From contig JBOGGN010000078.1 of assembly GCA_050744165.1 (NCBI GenBank), positions 1 through 12,609 of the forward strand: 12,609 nt of DNA, read 5' to 3'. The number at the start of each line of letters is the position of its first letter. Within the stretch, counting starts at the first letter, position 1. Below the pieces are notes generated by a model. The model was given only the letters and a program-made list of their open reading frames with translations, made no database searches and was not told where the DNA came from. The position numbers were made by a program, and so were the translations under genes. The DNA is from JBOGGN01 sp050744165. GTDB taxonomy: Bacteria > Actinomycetota > Acidimicrobiia > Acidimicrobiales > Palsa-688. This document shows positions 5,668 to 12,582 of this stretch, in pieces.

Positions 5668-6975
5668 ATGGGCCGGCAACGGTCGCCCGATGAGCGTGCC
5701 CGCCAGGCCGTGGCCGCGGCATGGCGGATCGAATGGCCCCGCCTCGTGGCCGGCCTCACGGCGCTGGTCCGGGACATCGACCTGGCCGAGGAGCTGGCCC
5801 AGGACGCACTGGTGGCGGCGCTGGAGCAGTGGCCCCGCGACGGGGTGCCGCCCAACCCGGGTGGTTGGCTCATGCTCACCGCCAAGCACAAGGCCTACGA
5901 CCGCATCCGCAGAGACGGAACGTACGCCGCCAAGCTGGCCCTTTTGGGCCAGGAACTCATGACCGACCCGATGGAACCGCCGCTGCCTCGGAGCGTCGAC
6001 CCCGACACCGCCATCGACGATGACCTACTGCGGATGGTGTTCACCGCCTGCCACCCGATCCTGTCGCCACCCGCCCGGGCGGCGCTCACCTTGCGGCTGG
6101 TGGGCGGTCTCACCACCGAGGAGATCGCCCGGGCCTACCTCGTGCCCGAGCCGACGGTGGCCCAACGGATCGTGCGGGCCAAGCGGGCCATCGCCGAGCA
6201 GGGGATTCCGTTCGAGGTGCCGTCGGGCGAGGAACTGGCGGCCCGCTTGGAATCGGTGCTGGAGGTCATCTACCTGATCTTCAACGAGGGCTACGCCGCC
6301 ACCTCGGGTGCGGACTGGGTACGCCTCGAACTGATGCAGGACGGCCTCCGCCTGGCCCGCATGCTGGCCGCTCTCATGCCAGACGAGCCGGACGTCCACG
6401 GCCTGTCCGCGCTGTTGGAACTTCAGGCGTCCCGGGCCCGGGCGCGCCAGGGTCCGGAGGCCGGGGTGGTGCTGCTGGCCGACCAGGACCGCTCCCGCTG
6501 GGACCACCTCCTGGTTCGGCGAGGCTTCGCCGCCCTCGGGCGGTCGCATGCCCTAAACCTGAGGTTGGGGCGGCTACCGGGGCGTTATGCGCTCCAAGCC
6601 GCCATCGCCGCCACCCACGCGGTGGCGCAGACCGCGGACGCGACCGACTGGCGGCGCATCGCGGGGCTGTACGCCATGCTGGCGGAGCGGTTCCCCTCGC
6701 CCGTGGTGGAGCTCAATCGGACCGTGGCTGTTGCCATGGTCTACGGCCCGGCGGCTGGGCTGGAACTCGTCGACGCGATCGAGGCCACCGGGGCGCTGGA
6801 CACGTACCACCTGATGGCGGCCGTGCGGGGGGATTTCTTGGCCCGACTCGGGCGCGATGCTGAAGCCGCGGAGGCGTTCCTGCAGGCGGCAGAACTCACG
6901 AGTAATGCCGCCGAGTGGGCATTTCTCGTGTCCCGCGCCGAGGATCTCGGAGGCGACTCAACTCCAAATGGGTAG
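5668..6975 (+). CDS. ECF42-type sigma factor with long C-terminal extension
   Basis: 435-residue RNA polymerase sigma factor. Region 2 is at about residues 18-86 (WRIEWPRLVAGL, LAEELAQDALVAALEQWP, GWLMLTAKHKAYDRIRR). Region 4 is at about 120-178, with the helix-turn-helix LTTEEIARAYLVPEPTVAQR. Ordinary ECF factors stop near 190 residues. This one continues about 250 residues with a helical, TPR-like domain (LNRTVAVAMVYGPAAGLEL, then YHLMAAVRGDFLARLGR), the hallmark of the ECF42 group. I know of no anti-sigma factor for this group; the extension is thought to be needed for activity. The ATG at 5668 follows the DGPF stop closely and has no clear ribosome site, so coupling is likely. It probably activates its own operon through TGTCGA at 4588. 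Confidence 0.92.
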   Translation: MGRQRSPDERARQAVAAAWRIEWPRLVAGLTALVRDIDLAEELAQDALVAALEQWPRDGVPPNPGGWLMLTAKHKAYDRIRRDGTYAAKLALLGQELMTDPMEPPLPRSVDPDTAIDDDLLRMVFTACHPILSPPARAALTLRLVGGLTTEEIARAYLVPEPTVAQRIVRAKRAIAEQGIPFEVPSGEELAARLESVLEVIYLIFNEGYAATSGADWVRLELMQDGLRLARMLAALMPDEPDVHGLSALLELQASRARARQGPEAGVVLLADQDRSRWDHLLVRRGFAALGRSHALNLRLGRLPGRYALQAAIAATHAVAQTADATDWRRIAGLYAMLAERFPSPVVELNRTVAVAMVYGPAAGLELVDAIEATGALDTYHLMAAVRGDFLARLGRDAEAAEAFLQAAELTSNAAEWAFLVSRAEDLGGDSTPNG

Positions 6976-7037
6976 CGTCAAAGGCAGCGTGGTGGATCTC
7001 CTGTGGCGCTAGCGGCCGTCCACCGCAGGCGTCAACG

Positions 7038-7868
7038 TCACCACCACTTGCCTTCGCGCGCCGCCTCGGCCCCGCCCGTCTTGTCCAACGCGTCGAGCGC
7101 GGCCATGTCCTGCGGCGAGAGCGTGAAATCGAAGATCTGGGCGTTCTCTGCGATGCGCTCGCGGTGGGTCGATTTTGGGAGGACCACCAGGTGGCGCTCG
7201 AGGCACCAGCGCAGCAGGACCTGAGCCGGTGTGCGCCCGACCCGTTCCGCCACCTTGCGGACCTCCTTGTTGCCCAGGTGGCGGCCGGTGCCGAGCGGGC
7301 TGTAGGCCTCGATGGCAACACCTCGCTGCTCGCAAACGGTCAGCAGGTAGCTGCGGAACTCGAAGGGGCTGAACTGCACCTGGTTAACGACCGGCGGGTC
7401 CTTGGCGATGGCCAGCACTTCGTCCAGCTCGGCGACGCTGAAGTTGGACACGCCGATGGAGCGGGCGTAACCCGCCGCCCGGGCCTGCTCCATGCCAGGC
7501 CAGGCCCAGGTGGGGCCACGCTGGGGCCAGTGGATGATGTACAGGTCGACGTAGTCGACGCCGAGGCGGCGCAGGCTCTTTTCGGCTTCCGCGGCCGGGT
7601 CGCGCTTGGCCGGATAGAACTTGGTGGTGATCCACACCTCCTCCCGCGGCACACCGCTCTCCCGCAGGGCCCGGCCTACGCTCTCCTCGTTGCCGTAGGC
7701 CTGGGCGGTGTCTATGTGGCGGTAGCCGAGCTCCAGCGCCCACCGCACCGCGTTCACGCACTCGGGACCGTCGGGTACCTGCCAGACACCGAGGCCGAGA
7801 AGGGGGATCTGGTTGCCGTCGGACAGCGTCAGGGCTCGCGCGGCCTGGGCCTCGGATTCGTTCACCAT
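7038..7868 (-). CDS. Aldo/keto reductase (2,5-diketo-D-gluconate reductase-like)
   Basis: 276-residue NADPH-dependent oxidoreductase with the (alpha/beta)8 fold of the AKR superfamily, cytosolic. The catalytic tetrad is complete: Asp53 and Tyr58 in HIDTAQAYGNE, Lys83 in ITTKFY and His113 in IIHWPQ. IGVSNF (138-143), EAYSPLG (187-193) and the cofactor-binding LPKSTHRERIAEN (230-242) follow in order. The short C-terminal tail ending in EGKWW fits the bacterial AKR5-type reductases, which reduce small ketones and aldehydes; the natural substrate cannot be told. The ATG at 7868 has a good ribosome site (AAGGAG); the reading frame extends further upstream to 8066 but without family similarity. The gene is convergent with the sigma factor gene, with 62 bp between stops. 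Confidence 0.92.
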   Translation of the reverse strand: MVNESEAQAARALTLSDGNQIPLLGLGVWQVPDGPECVNAVRWALELGYRHIDTAQAYGNEESVGRALRESGVPREEVWITTKFYPAKRDPAAEAEKSLRRLGVDYVDLYIIHWPQRGPTWAWPGMEQARAAGYARSIGVSNFSVAELDEVLAIAKDPPVVNQVQFSPFEFRSYLLTVCEQRGVAIEAYSPLGTGRHLGNKEVRKVAERVGRTPAQVLLRWCLERHLVVLPKSTHRERIAENAQIFDFTLSPQDMAALDALDKTGGAEAAREGKWW

Positions 7869-7983
7869 ATTCACTCCTTGCGGGCGGGGACCGGTGCCGC
7901 CGACCGCCCCACGATCTTGGTCCGTTGAGGCGGCAATCGGTTCCGTCTCCGCTCGGGCCGACATCGCTGGCTCGGTCGAGCCG

Positions 7984-8006
7984 CGGCTACCCGACCTCGG
8001 TAGCCG
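7984..8006. repeat. 8-bp inverted repeat with TACC/GGTA arms upstream of the aldo/keto reductase
   Basis: CGGCTACC (7984-7991) and GGTAGCCG (7999-8006) are perfect reverse complements around a 7-nt loop. The dyad is about 115 bp upstream of the aldo/keto reductase ATG. Its arms share the TACC/GGTA half-sites of the divergent region at 9029-9100, though the spacing differs (7 nt against 3 nt). It may be an operator, or a hairpin in the mRNA leaving the Phd-like gene. Confidence 0.45.
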
Positions 8007-8053
8007 GGAAGCGCCGTCCGCGCGCTTCAGCGAGTGGCGGCCAGGTCTGACCG

Positions 8054-8103
8054 AAACTGGCGCCAAAATTCCGCGTGATCACGCGTTATCGCGCCGTCAG
8101 TTT
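8054..8103 (-). terminator. Nested inverted repeat after the Phd-like gene, possible terminator
   Basis: The core is a perfect 14-bp palindrome CGCGTGATCACGCG (8072-8085). Outer arms also pair: AAACTG with CAGTTT (8054-8059, 8098-8103) and GCGC with GCGC (8060-8063, 8091-8094), leaving a 3-nt bulge. On the minus strand it begins 11 nt after the TAG stop of the Phd-like gene, and the core is followed by GAATTTT. This could end transcription, but the T-run is short and an operator role cannot be excluded. Confidence 0.4.
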
Positions 8104-8114
8104 CCCGGATTCCG

Positions 8115-9023
8115 CTACGAGTCGAGCGCGGTGCCTGGTTGCAAGTCCTCGATGGGCGTCGCCGCCGCGCGGGACGCCCGCTTCTCCGTGGCATCGTTGG
8201 GGAAAATGCCCCGCACCACCCGCCCCCGCCCGTTGCCGAGGGCATCGAGGGCGTCGCGAGCCGACGCCTGGGCGACGTCGAGCACCCGGTCGGTCACGGC
8301 CCGTGTTGTCAGCACCCGGCAGGTGACCGGCGACAGCATCTCGTGGGTCAACCGGGCCACGGCGGCGATGGTGCGAGCTTCGATCGCCTGGCGTAACGGC
8401 TCGAGCCCAGCCGGGCCGGGGGCCGCCCCGGCTGGCAACAGGGCCACCGCGTTTTCGGCGAAGTCCCGCGCCGTCACCTCGATGTGGCGACGGAGTTGAT
8501 CGACGTCCTCCCGGCAGAGGGCGTAGTCGAGGTCCGGATGGGCTGAAACCGCCGCCGTGTGGACTTCCTCGTCGAGCCGGTCGCTCAGACTGGCCAGGTC
8601 CTCGGCGTTGGCGTCAGGGTGCGAGGCGAGGTAGTGCTCGATCTCCGACTCCTGCCAGACGATCGCCGTGTCCGACGGGTAACTGCGGGCCAGCTCGTCG
8701 TCAGTGATCTCCCGGAGCAGGCCGTAGACCTGGTTATCCTTCGTCACGTAGTGCGGTGACCCACCGACGGCCGCGTTCACCGCCGCGGACGGGGAGGACT
8801 GGTTGATGTCGGTCGCACGCAGCTCGTGGAGGACCGGCTGGCCCGGGGTGGCGTAATCGACGATGAGCTCACTCGGTACCGCCTTGGAGGGATCGATGGC
8901 GGCGACGATGTGACCATGCTTGGCGATGAGGACACGGCGCTGGTGAGCCAGGGCGTCGAAGATGGCTCCCGACTCGGCCTTGAGCCGGGACACCGGGACG
9001 GGACCATAGTCGGAGTGGTACAT
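8115..9023 (-). CDS. Protein with two tandem Phd/YefM antitoxin-like modules and a long C-terminal region
   Basis: 302-residue soluble protein. Residues 8-46 (VPVSRLKAESGAIFDALAH, then VLIAKHGHIVAAIDP) match the Phd/YefM antitoxin fold, a DNA-binding and toxin-neutralising module. Residues 65-106 (LRATDINQ, AAVNAAVGG, HYVTKDNQVYGLL) look like a second, diverged copy. Typical Phd/YefM antitoxins have one copy and about 80-90 residues. Residues 108-302 are mainly helical, acidic then neutral, with no motif I know. The ATG has a strong ribosome site (GAGGAGGTAA). No Fic/Doc, RelE or PIN toxin is adjacent. The neighbours are a divergent membrane protein gene and a downstream aldo/keto reductase. 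The dense TACC/GGTA dyads in front fit autoregulation, as Phd-family proteins usually do. It may be an orphan regulator or an antitoxin of an unknown toxin. Confidence 0.7.
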   Translation of the reverse strand: MYHSDYGPVPVSRLKAESGAIFDALAHQRRVLIAKHGHIVAAIDPSKAVPSELIVDYATPGQPVLHELRATDINQSSPSAAVNAAVGGSPHYVTKDNQVYGLLREITDDELARSYPSDTAIVWQESEIEHYLASHPDANAEDLASLSDRLDEEVHTAAVSAHPDLDYALCREDVDQLRRHIEVTARDFAENAVALLPAGAAPGPAGLEPLRQAIEARTIAAVARLTHEMLSPVTCRVLTTRAVTDRVLDVAQASARDALDALGNGRGRVVRGIFPNDATEKRASRAAATPIEDLQPGTALDS

Positions 9024-9028
9024 GCGCT

Positions 9029-9100
9029 TACCTCCTCGAGGCTGACTACCTATGGTAGCAGGTAGATAGTACCTCGGCAGATAGGTAATGGGGGCTTACC
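9029..9100. promoter_or_regulatory. Divergent operator region with repeated TACC/GGTA half-sites
   Basis: Seven TACC or GGTA tetramers lie in 72 bp: TACC at 9029, 9047, 9070 and 9097, and GGTA at 9054, 9061 and 9084. They form dyads: CTACC-TAT-GGTAG (9046-9058), GGTA-GATAG-TACC (9061-9073), and TACCTAT (9047) with ATAGGTA (9081). The stretch is more AT-rich than its surroundings. It lies between the Phd-like gene and the divergent membrane protein gene, so a regulator bound here could control both. One half-site overlaps the ribosome site of the Phd-like gene. Confidence 0.7.
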
Positions 9101-9913
9101 TTGTCCATCTACAGCAGCGGCGGCGACGCTCTCCGGGACACCGCCAAGTGGCTGGTGTCACTGGTCCCGGTGGCCGGAGTGGTGGCGACGGGCGCGGTGC
9201 TCGTGCCCCGACTGGTGGCCGCGGGCGCAGCCACAAACTCGGGGCTGTCGTGGCTCGACGCCTACAAGTGGCCGCTGGTCGGGCTGGTTGCAGTGGTCAC
9301 GGGGATCGGCGCCACGGTGTGGTGGGGAGCGACAGTGCTGAGCACCGAGCCGGCGTCGTTCACGGCCGTACTCTCGAACGCGTCGACACTGAGCACCGCC
9401 TTCAGTGCCGGGGTGGGGGCTCCGTACTTCTTGGACAGCGAGCAGTTCGGTCAGACCTGGGCCCTGGTCGCGGCCAGGGTCTCGGCCGGCGACCCGGTCG
9501 AGGCGACGACCCTGACGGCCACCCTCGGGGCGGCCGACGCCCTGCGGGACTGGGCCTACGAGCAGGCGGTACGGGCCGCCTTTGACCGCTTCAAGGTGGC
9601 CTTCTCAGCCGGCCTGGTGCTGATCGTCGCCGGTTTCCTCACCGTCGCGGTGACCGTTCCGGTCCCGCCGGCGACCGTCGGTGAGCCCCGGGCGGTCCGA
9701 GTGGTAATGCCCGCCGCGGCGCCGCGCGCGGCCGCGGCCGGCGCCGACCTTCACCACGCGACGGGCTGCACTGCGGCCGCCACGACGACCTTCGTGGCGG
9801 TCGGGGGCACGTGGGCGACACCGGTCCTCCAGGTGGACGGGCCGGGGTGCCGGTTCGACGCCCGATGGCATCCCAAGGTCGACGACGTCCACCTCGTACC
9901 CTTGGGCGACTGA
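9101..9913 (+). CDS. Hypothetical membrane protein, three predicted TM segments
   Basis: 270-residue protein I do not recognise. Hydrophobic segments lie at about residues 17-36 (WLVSLVPVAGVVATGAVLV), 57-80 (WPLVGLVAVVTGIGATVWWG) and 168-188 (FSAGLVLIVAGFLTVAVTV). Between the second and third is a soluble stretch of about 85 residues, Ser/Thr- and Ala-rich. After the third, an Ala/Pro-rich hinge leads to a C-terminal domain (about 215-270) with two cysteines (223 and 250). The start is TTG at 9101 with a G-run (GGGGG, 9090-9094) as a plausible ribosome site; no in-frame ATG lies nearby. It diverges from the Phd-like gene across the shared operator and is followed after 36 bp by another unknown gene, so the two are probably co-transcribed. 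Confidence 0.65.
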   Translation: MSIYSSGGDALRDTAKWLVSLVPVAGVVATGAVLVPRLVAAGAATNSGLSWLDAYKWPLVGLVAVVTGIGATVWWGATVLSTEPASFTAVLSNASTLSTAFSAGVGAPYFLDSEQFGQTWALVAARVSAGDPVEATTLTATLGAADALRDWAYEQAVRAAFDRFKVAFSAGLVLIVAGFLTVAVTVPVPPATVGEPRAVRVVMPAAAPRAAAAGADLHHATGCTAAATTTFVAVGGTWATPVLQVDGPGCRFDARWHPKVDDVHLVPLGD

Positions 9914-9949
9914 ACGACACCAAGGTTCTCAGGCGGAGAGGAGGCAGGG

Positions 9950-10360
9950 TTGGGCCTCGGGGTGGTCGATCCGCTCGACGGGTCACCGCTTGTGAAGTGG
10001 CAGCTCACCCTGCAAGCAGCCTCGGCCCAGAGCGTCCGCCTGGCCGACGCCGCCCGCGACCTCCTGTCGGGTCACCCCGTCGACACCGACGACCAGACGG
10101 TGCAGAGTTTTTGGCTGCCGGGCGGCCCCCGTCACGGGGGGATCCACCTCCGTGACGCCGACGTCAGCGTGCGCTACGCCCTCTACATCGACCTTCGGGC
10201 GCTGGATAGCACCGAGATCCGGCAGCTCGGGCACAAGGTTGCCGCCGGCGGCGCGGCAACGGTGGTACCCGGGGCCTGGATTGTGGCGCAGTGGACGACC
10301 GGCCGGCGCTGGGAGTTGTTCAACTGCCGCGTGCGGCTGGTGAAGATCGTGCGGGCGTGA
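9950..10360 (+). CDS. Hypothetical 136-aa soluble protein
   Basis: 136-residue protein without a family I can name. It has no signal peptide or membrane segment. The N-terminal half is mixed (VKWQLTLQAASAQSVRLADA, residues 15-34), and the C-terminal half looks like alternating strands ending in basic residues (WELFNCRVRLVKIVRA, 121-136). It contains one cysteine and several tryptophans. The TTG start at 9950 is supported by AGAGGAGG at 9936-9943, six bases upstream. The gene follows the membrane protein gene by 36 bp and is probably in the same operon. It ends 12 bp from the stop of the convergent ABC permease gene. Confidence 0.65.
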   Translation: MGLGVVDPLDGSPLVKWQLTLQAASAQSVRLADAARDLLSGHPVDTDDQTVQSFWLPGGPRHGGIHLRDADVSVRYALYIDLRALDSTEIRQLGHKVAAGGAATVVPGAWIVAQWTTGRRWELFNCRVRLVKIVRA

Positions 10361-10372
10361 CGCGGTGTCGCC

Positions 10373-11104
10373 TCACTTGGCGCCGGTCACCAGCTTCTCG
10401 CGGTCGAACATGGCGGCGACGGCGCGCCACCCCAAAGCGTCGACGGCGAGCAGGGCGGCCCCGAGCGCCAAGCCGATGCCGAGCGAGGGAGTGATCACCT
10501 TGGTCGCCATCAAGGCGACGATCGCCAGCGGCGGCAGGCTAGCAAGGACGCCGAGTTGTTGGGCCACCCGCACGTCGCTCGCCCGGGCCGAGATGGCGGT
10601 GCCGACCCAGATCGACCAGCCCGCCAGCAGCGGCGTGAAGAACACCTGGATCAACAGGTGCGAGGGTTGAAACACCGCGGTCACGACCCCCTGGTGAGCG
10701 AACAGCACTGTCGCCACGAGGAAGATCCCGAAGATCAGGTAAGCGATGGCCAGCGTCGGGACGAGCACCGCCAGTGCCTTGCCGACTAGGAATTCCTCGG
10801 CGCTGATGGGGGTGGTGAGGACCGGTTCGAGGGTGCCCTGCTCACGCTCACCGACGACCGAATACGCCGACAGCGTCGACGGCAAGAAGGTCGGGATCAG
10901 CAGCAGGTACAGAAGGGACAGCCCGATCCGGGTGTTGAGCACGCTGCTGGCGGCCCTGGCTGGGATCGTGAACAGCTGGATGATCGGCAGGACGATGAAG
11001 GCGACCGGAAGGACCGCCATCGTGAGGGCCACCAAGCGGTTGCGCCGGTAGTCGCGCAACTCCTTGTGGAAGATCGCACCGACGCGGGTCCAGCTGAGGG
11101 TCAT
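10373..11104 (-). CDS. ABC-2 type transporter permease
   Basis: 243-residue inner-membrane permease of the ABC-2 family (NatB-like). After a cytosolic N-terminus with FHKELRDYRRNR (12-23) come about six hydrophobic segments near residues 26-47, 62-82, 108-133, 147-168, 184-201 and 206-222. The family signature block GEREQGTLEPVLTTPISAEE lies at residues 85-104. The protein forms the membrane channel for the ATPase encoded upstream. Its ATG overlaps the ATPase stop in ATGA, and GAGGGGG lies at ribosome-site distance inside the end of the ATPase gene, so the two are translationally coupled. The substrate is unknown; sodium, drugs and lipids are all exported by relatives. Confidence 0.9.
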   Translation of the reverse strand: MTLSWTRVGAIFHKELRDYRRNRLVALTMAVLPVAFIVLPIIQLFTIPARAASSVLNTRIGLSLLYLLLIPTFLPSTLSAYSVVGEREQGTLEPVLTTPISAEEFLVGKALAVLVPTLAIAYLIFGIFLVATVLFAHQGVVTAVFQPSHLLIQVFFTPLLAGWSIWVGTAISARASDVRVAQQLGVLASLPPLAIVALMATKVITPSLGIGLALGAALLAVDALGWRAVAAMFDREKLVTGAK

Positions 11105-12048
11105 CGACGCGCCCCCTCGACGTCGTCGTCGATGAGTTCGAGATACACGTCCTCGAGCGAGTGGCGGGATTCAGCGATCGAGAGGATGTCGGCGCCGGCT
11201 CCGACCAGGGCGCGGGCCACCTTTGGTGCCGCCACATCGGGGTCGGAGACCGTGAGGCGGTACCCGCCAGCCGGTGGCTGCTCCCAACCTTCGACGCCTG
11301 GCAAGCCGCCGAAAATCTGAGCGGGGTCGGCGAGGGGGGCGGCGGTTCGCACTTCGAGGACGCGAGAGAACAGCTGCTGGCGCAGGTCGTCGGGCCGGCC
11401 GATCAGGCGCAACGTGGTGTTCAGGATCGCCACTCGGTCGCACAACCGCTCGGCTTCCTCCAGCCGGTGGGTGGTGAGGAAGATGGTCACCCCGCGCGCC
11501 CGCAGCGAGGCGATGAGCTCGTGGACGTCGTGTGCCGCCACCGGGTCCAGGCCCGAGGTGGGCTCGTCGAGAAACAGCACGACCGGGTCGTTGAGCAGGG
11601 CTCGTGCGAGGGCGACCCGCTGGCGGAGGCCCTTCGACAGTGACCCGCAGCGATCGTCGGCCCGGTCGGTCAGATTGACGGCCTTGAGTGCCCGCCCGAT
11701 TCGTCCGGCGGCGTCGTCGAGGCGGTACAGCCCGGCGAAGCAACTGAGGTTCTCGGCCACGGTGAGGCGCAGGTATAGGCCTGGCGCCTCCGGCATGATC
11801 GAGATCCGGGCCCGGATGGCCGCCCCGGTGTCCGCGCCCAACGGGATGCCGGCCACGACCGCCGTGCCCGCGGTCGGCGTGAGGAGGGTTCCCAGGGTCC
11901 GAACGGTCGTCGTCTTCCCGGCGCCGTTGGGTCCGAGGAAGCCGAACACCTCGCCCGATCCGACCTCGAAGGAGACGTCGTCAAAGGCCACCCGGTTGGC
12001 GAAGCGCTTCCCGAGGTGGTCGACCTCCAGCGCCGCCGCTTCGCTCAT
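11101..12048 (-). CDS. ABC transporter ATP-binding protein (NatA-like)
   Basis: 315-residue ATPase that powers the neighbouring permease from the cytosolic side. Motifs are complete: Walker A GPNGAGKT (39-46), signature LSKGLRQR (137-144), Walker B VVLFLDEP (156-163) and switch His194 (LTTHRLEEAE). The Q-loop position reads IMPEAPGLY, with Glu86 instead of Gln; 'PE' at this site is common in NatA-type exporters. Residues about 225-315 are an accessory C-terminal domain ending in SLEDVYLELI, typical for this class. The ATG at 12048 fits the family N-terminus (MSEAAALEVDHLGKRF). An in-frame ATG at 12060 would add four residues and has AGGGA upstream, so the start is uncertain by four codons. 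The gene is divergent from the VOC-family gene. Confidence 0.93.
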   Translation of the reverse strand: MSEAAALEVDHLGKRFANRVAFDDVSFEVGSGEVFGFLGPNGAGKTTTVRTLGTLLTPTAGTAVVAGIPLGADTGAAIRARISIMPEAPGLYLRLTVAENLSCFAGLYRLDDAAGRIGRALKAVNLTDRADDRCGSLSKGLRQRVALARALLNDPVVLFLDEPTSGLDPVAAHDVHELIASLRARGVTIFLTTHRLEEAERLCDRVAILNTTLRLIGRPDDLRQQLFSRVLEVRTAAPLADPAQIFGGLPGVEGWEQPPAGGYRLTVSDPDVAAPKVARALVGAGADILSIAESRHSLEDVYLELIDDDVEGARR

Positions 12049-12120
12049 CCCTACAATCATGGTCCCTATGGCGGTCCCGATATGTAGCACCGTCCCCTTC
12101 GACCTTTCCCCCCCGGTGTC

Positions 12121-12582
12121 GTGAAGGCCAACCGGTCCATCCCGCCGGTGACAGTCATCCCGGTGCTGGTATACCCCGATGTCCGGGCGGCCGTCGACTG
12201 GCTGAAGGGGGCGTTTGGCTTCGCCGAGCGGACCCGGATCGGCGACAGCCACCGAGCCCAGATGAGCATCGGGCCTGACGGGGCGATGATCGTCGCCGAC
12301 GTGCGGGACCAGCTTCAGCCGCCGCAGCCCGGGGTCGTCACCCAGCTCATCAAGGTCCGGGTTGACGACGTCGAGGCCGCTTTCGAGCGGGCCCGCGGCT
12401 ACGGCGCCCAGGTGCTGCAACCGCCGACCACCCATCAGTACGGCGAGCGGGAATGCACCGTCGAGGACCTGGCGGGGCACCGCTGGCAGTTCACCGAGAC
12501 GATGCGAGACGTGGCGCCGGAGGAGTACGGGTGCCAGACGGTCTCGCCGTGGCCGGGCGCGCCGGCCGGTGAGGGCGCCTGA
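12121..12582 (+). CDS. VOC/glyoxalase-bleomycin resistance family protein
   Basis: 153-residue cytosolic protein with the two paired beta-alpha-beta modules of the VOC superfamily. Module 1 (VIPVLVYPDVRAAVDWLKGAFGFAE, about 12-36) is followed by a strand with a possible metal ligand at His44 or nearby. Module 2 starts with TQLIKVRVDDVEAAFERA (74-91) and ends in QYGERECTVEDLAGHRWQF (106-124), which carries the typical Gly-His and Phe. This PhnB/YdcJ-like subgroup includes enzymes and antibiotic-binding proteins; the substrate cannot be told. The GTG start at 12121 lacks a ribosome site, and a second GTG at 12148 is possible. The gene diverges from the ABC ATPase gene, with a 72-bp gap to the chosen ATPase start. 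Confidence 0.85.
   Translation: MKANRSIPPVTVIPVLVYPDVRAAVDWLKGAFGFAERTRIGDSHRAQMSIGPDGAMIVADVRDQLQPPQPGVVTQLIKVRVDDVEAAFERARGYGAQVLQPPTTHQYGERECTVEDLAGHRWQFTETMRDVAPEEYGCQTVSPWPGAPAGEGA

Noticed and set aside
6976..7037. Possible hairpin (GGTGGA/TCCACC) between the sigma factor and aldo/keto reductase genes
   Set aside because: A 6-bp stem with a loop of about 20 nt and no T-run is expected by chance in GC-rich DNA.
7869..8066. N-terminal extension of the aldo/keto reductase up to ATG 8066
   Set aside because: The extra 66 residues have no family similarity and cross an inverted repeat. ATG 7868 has AAGGAG at the right distance.
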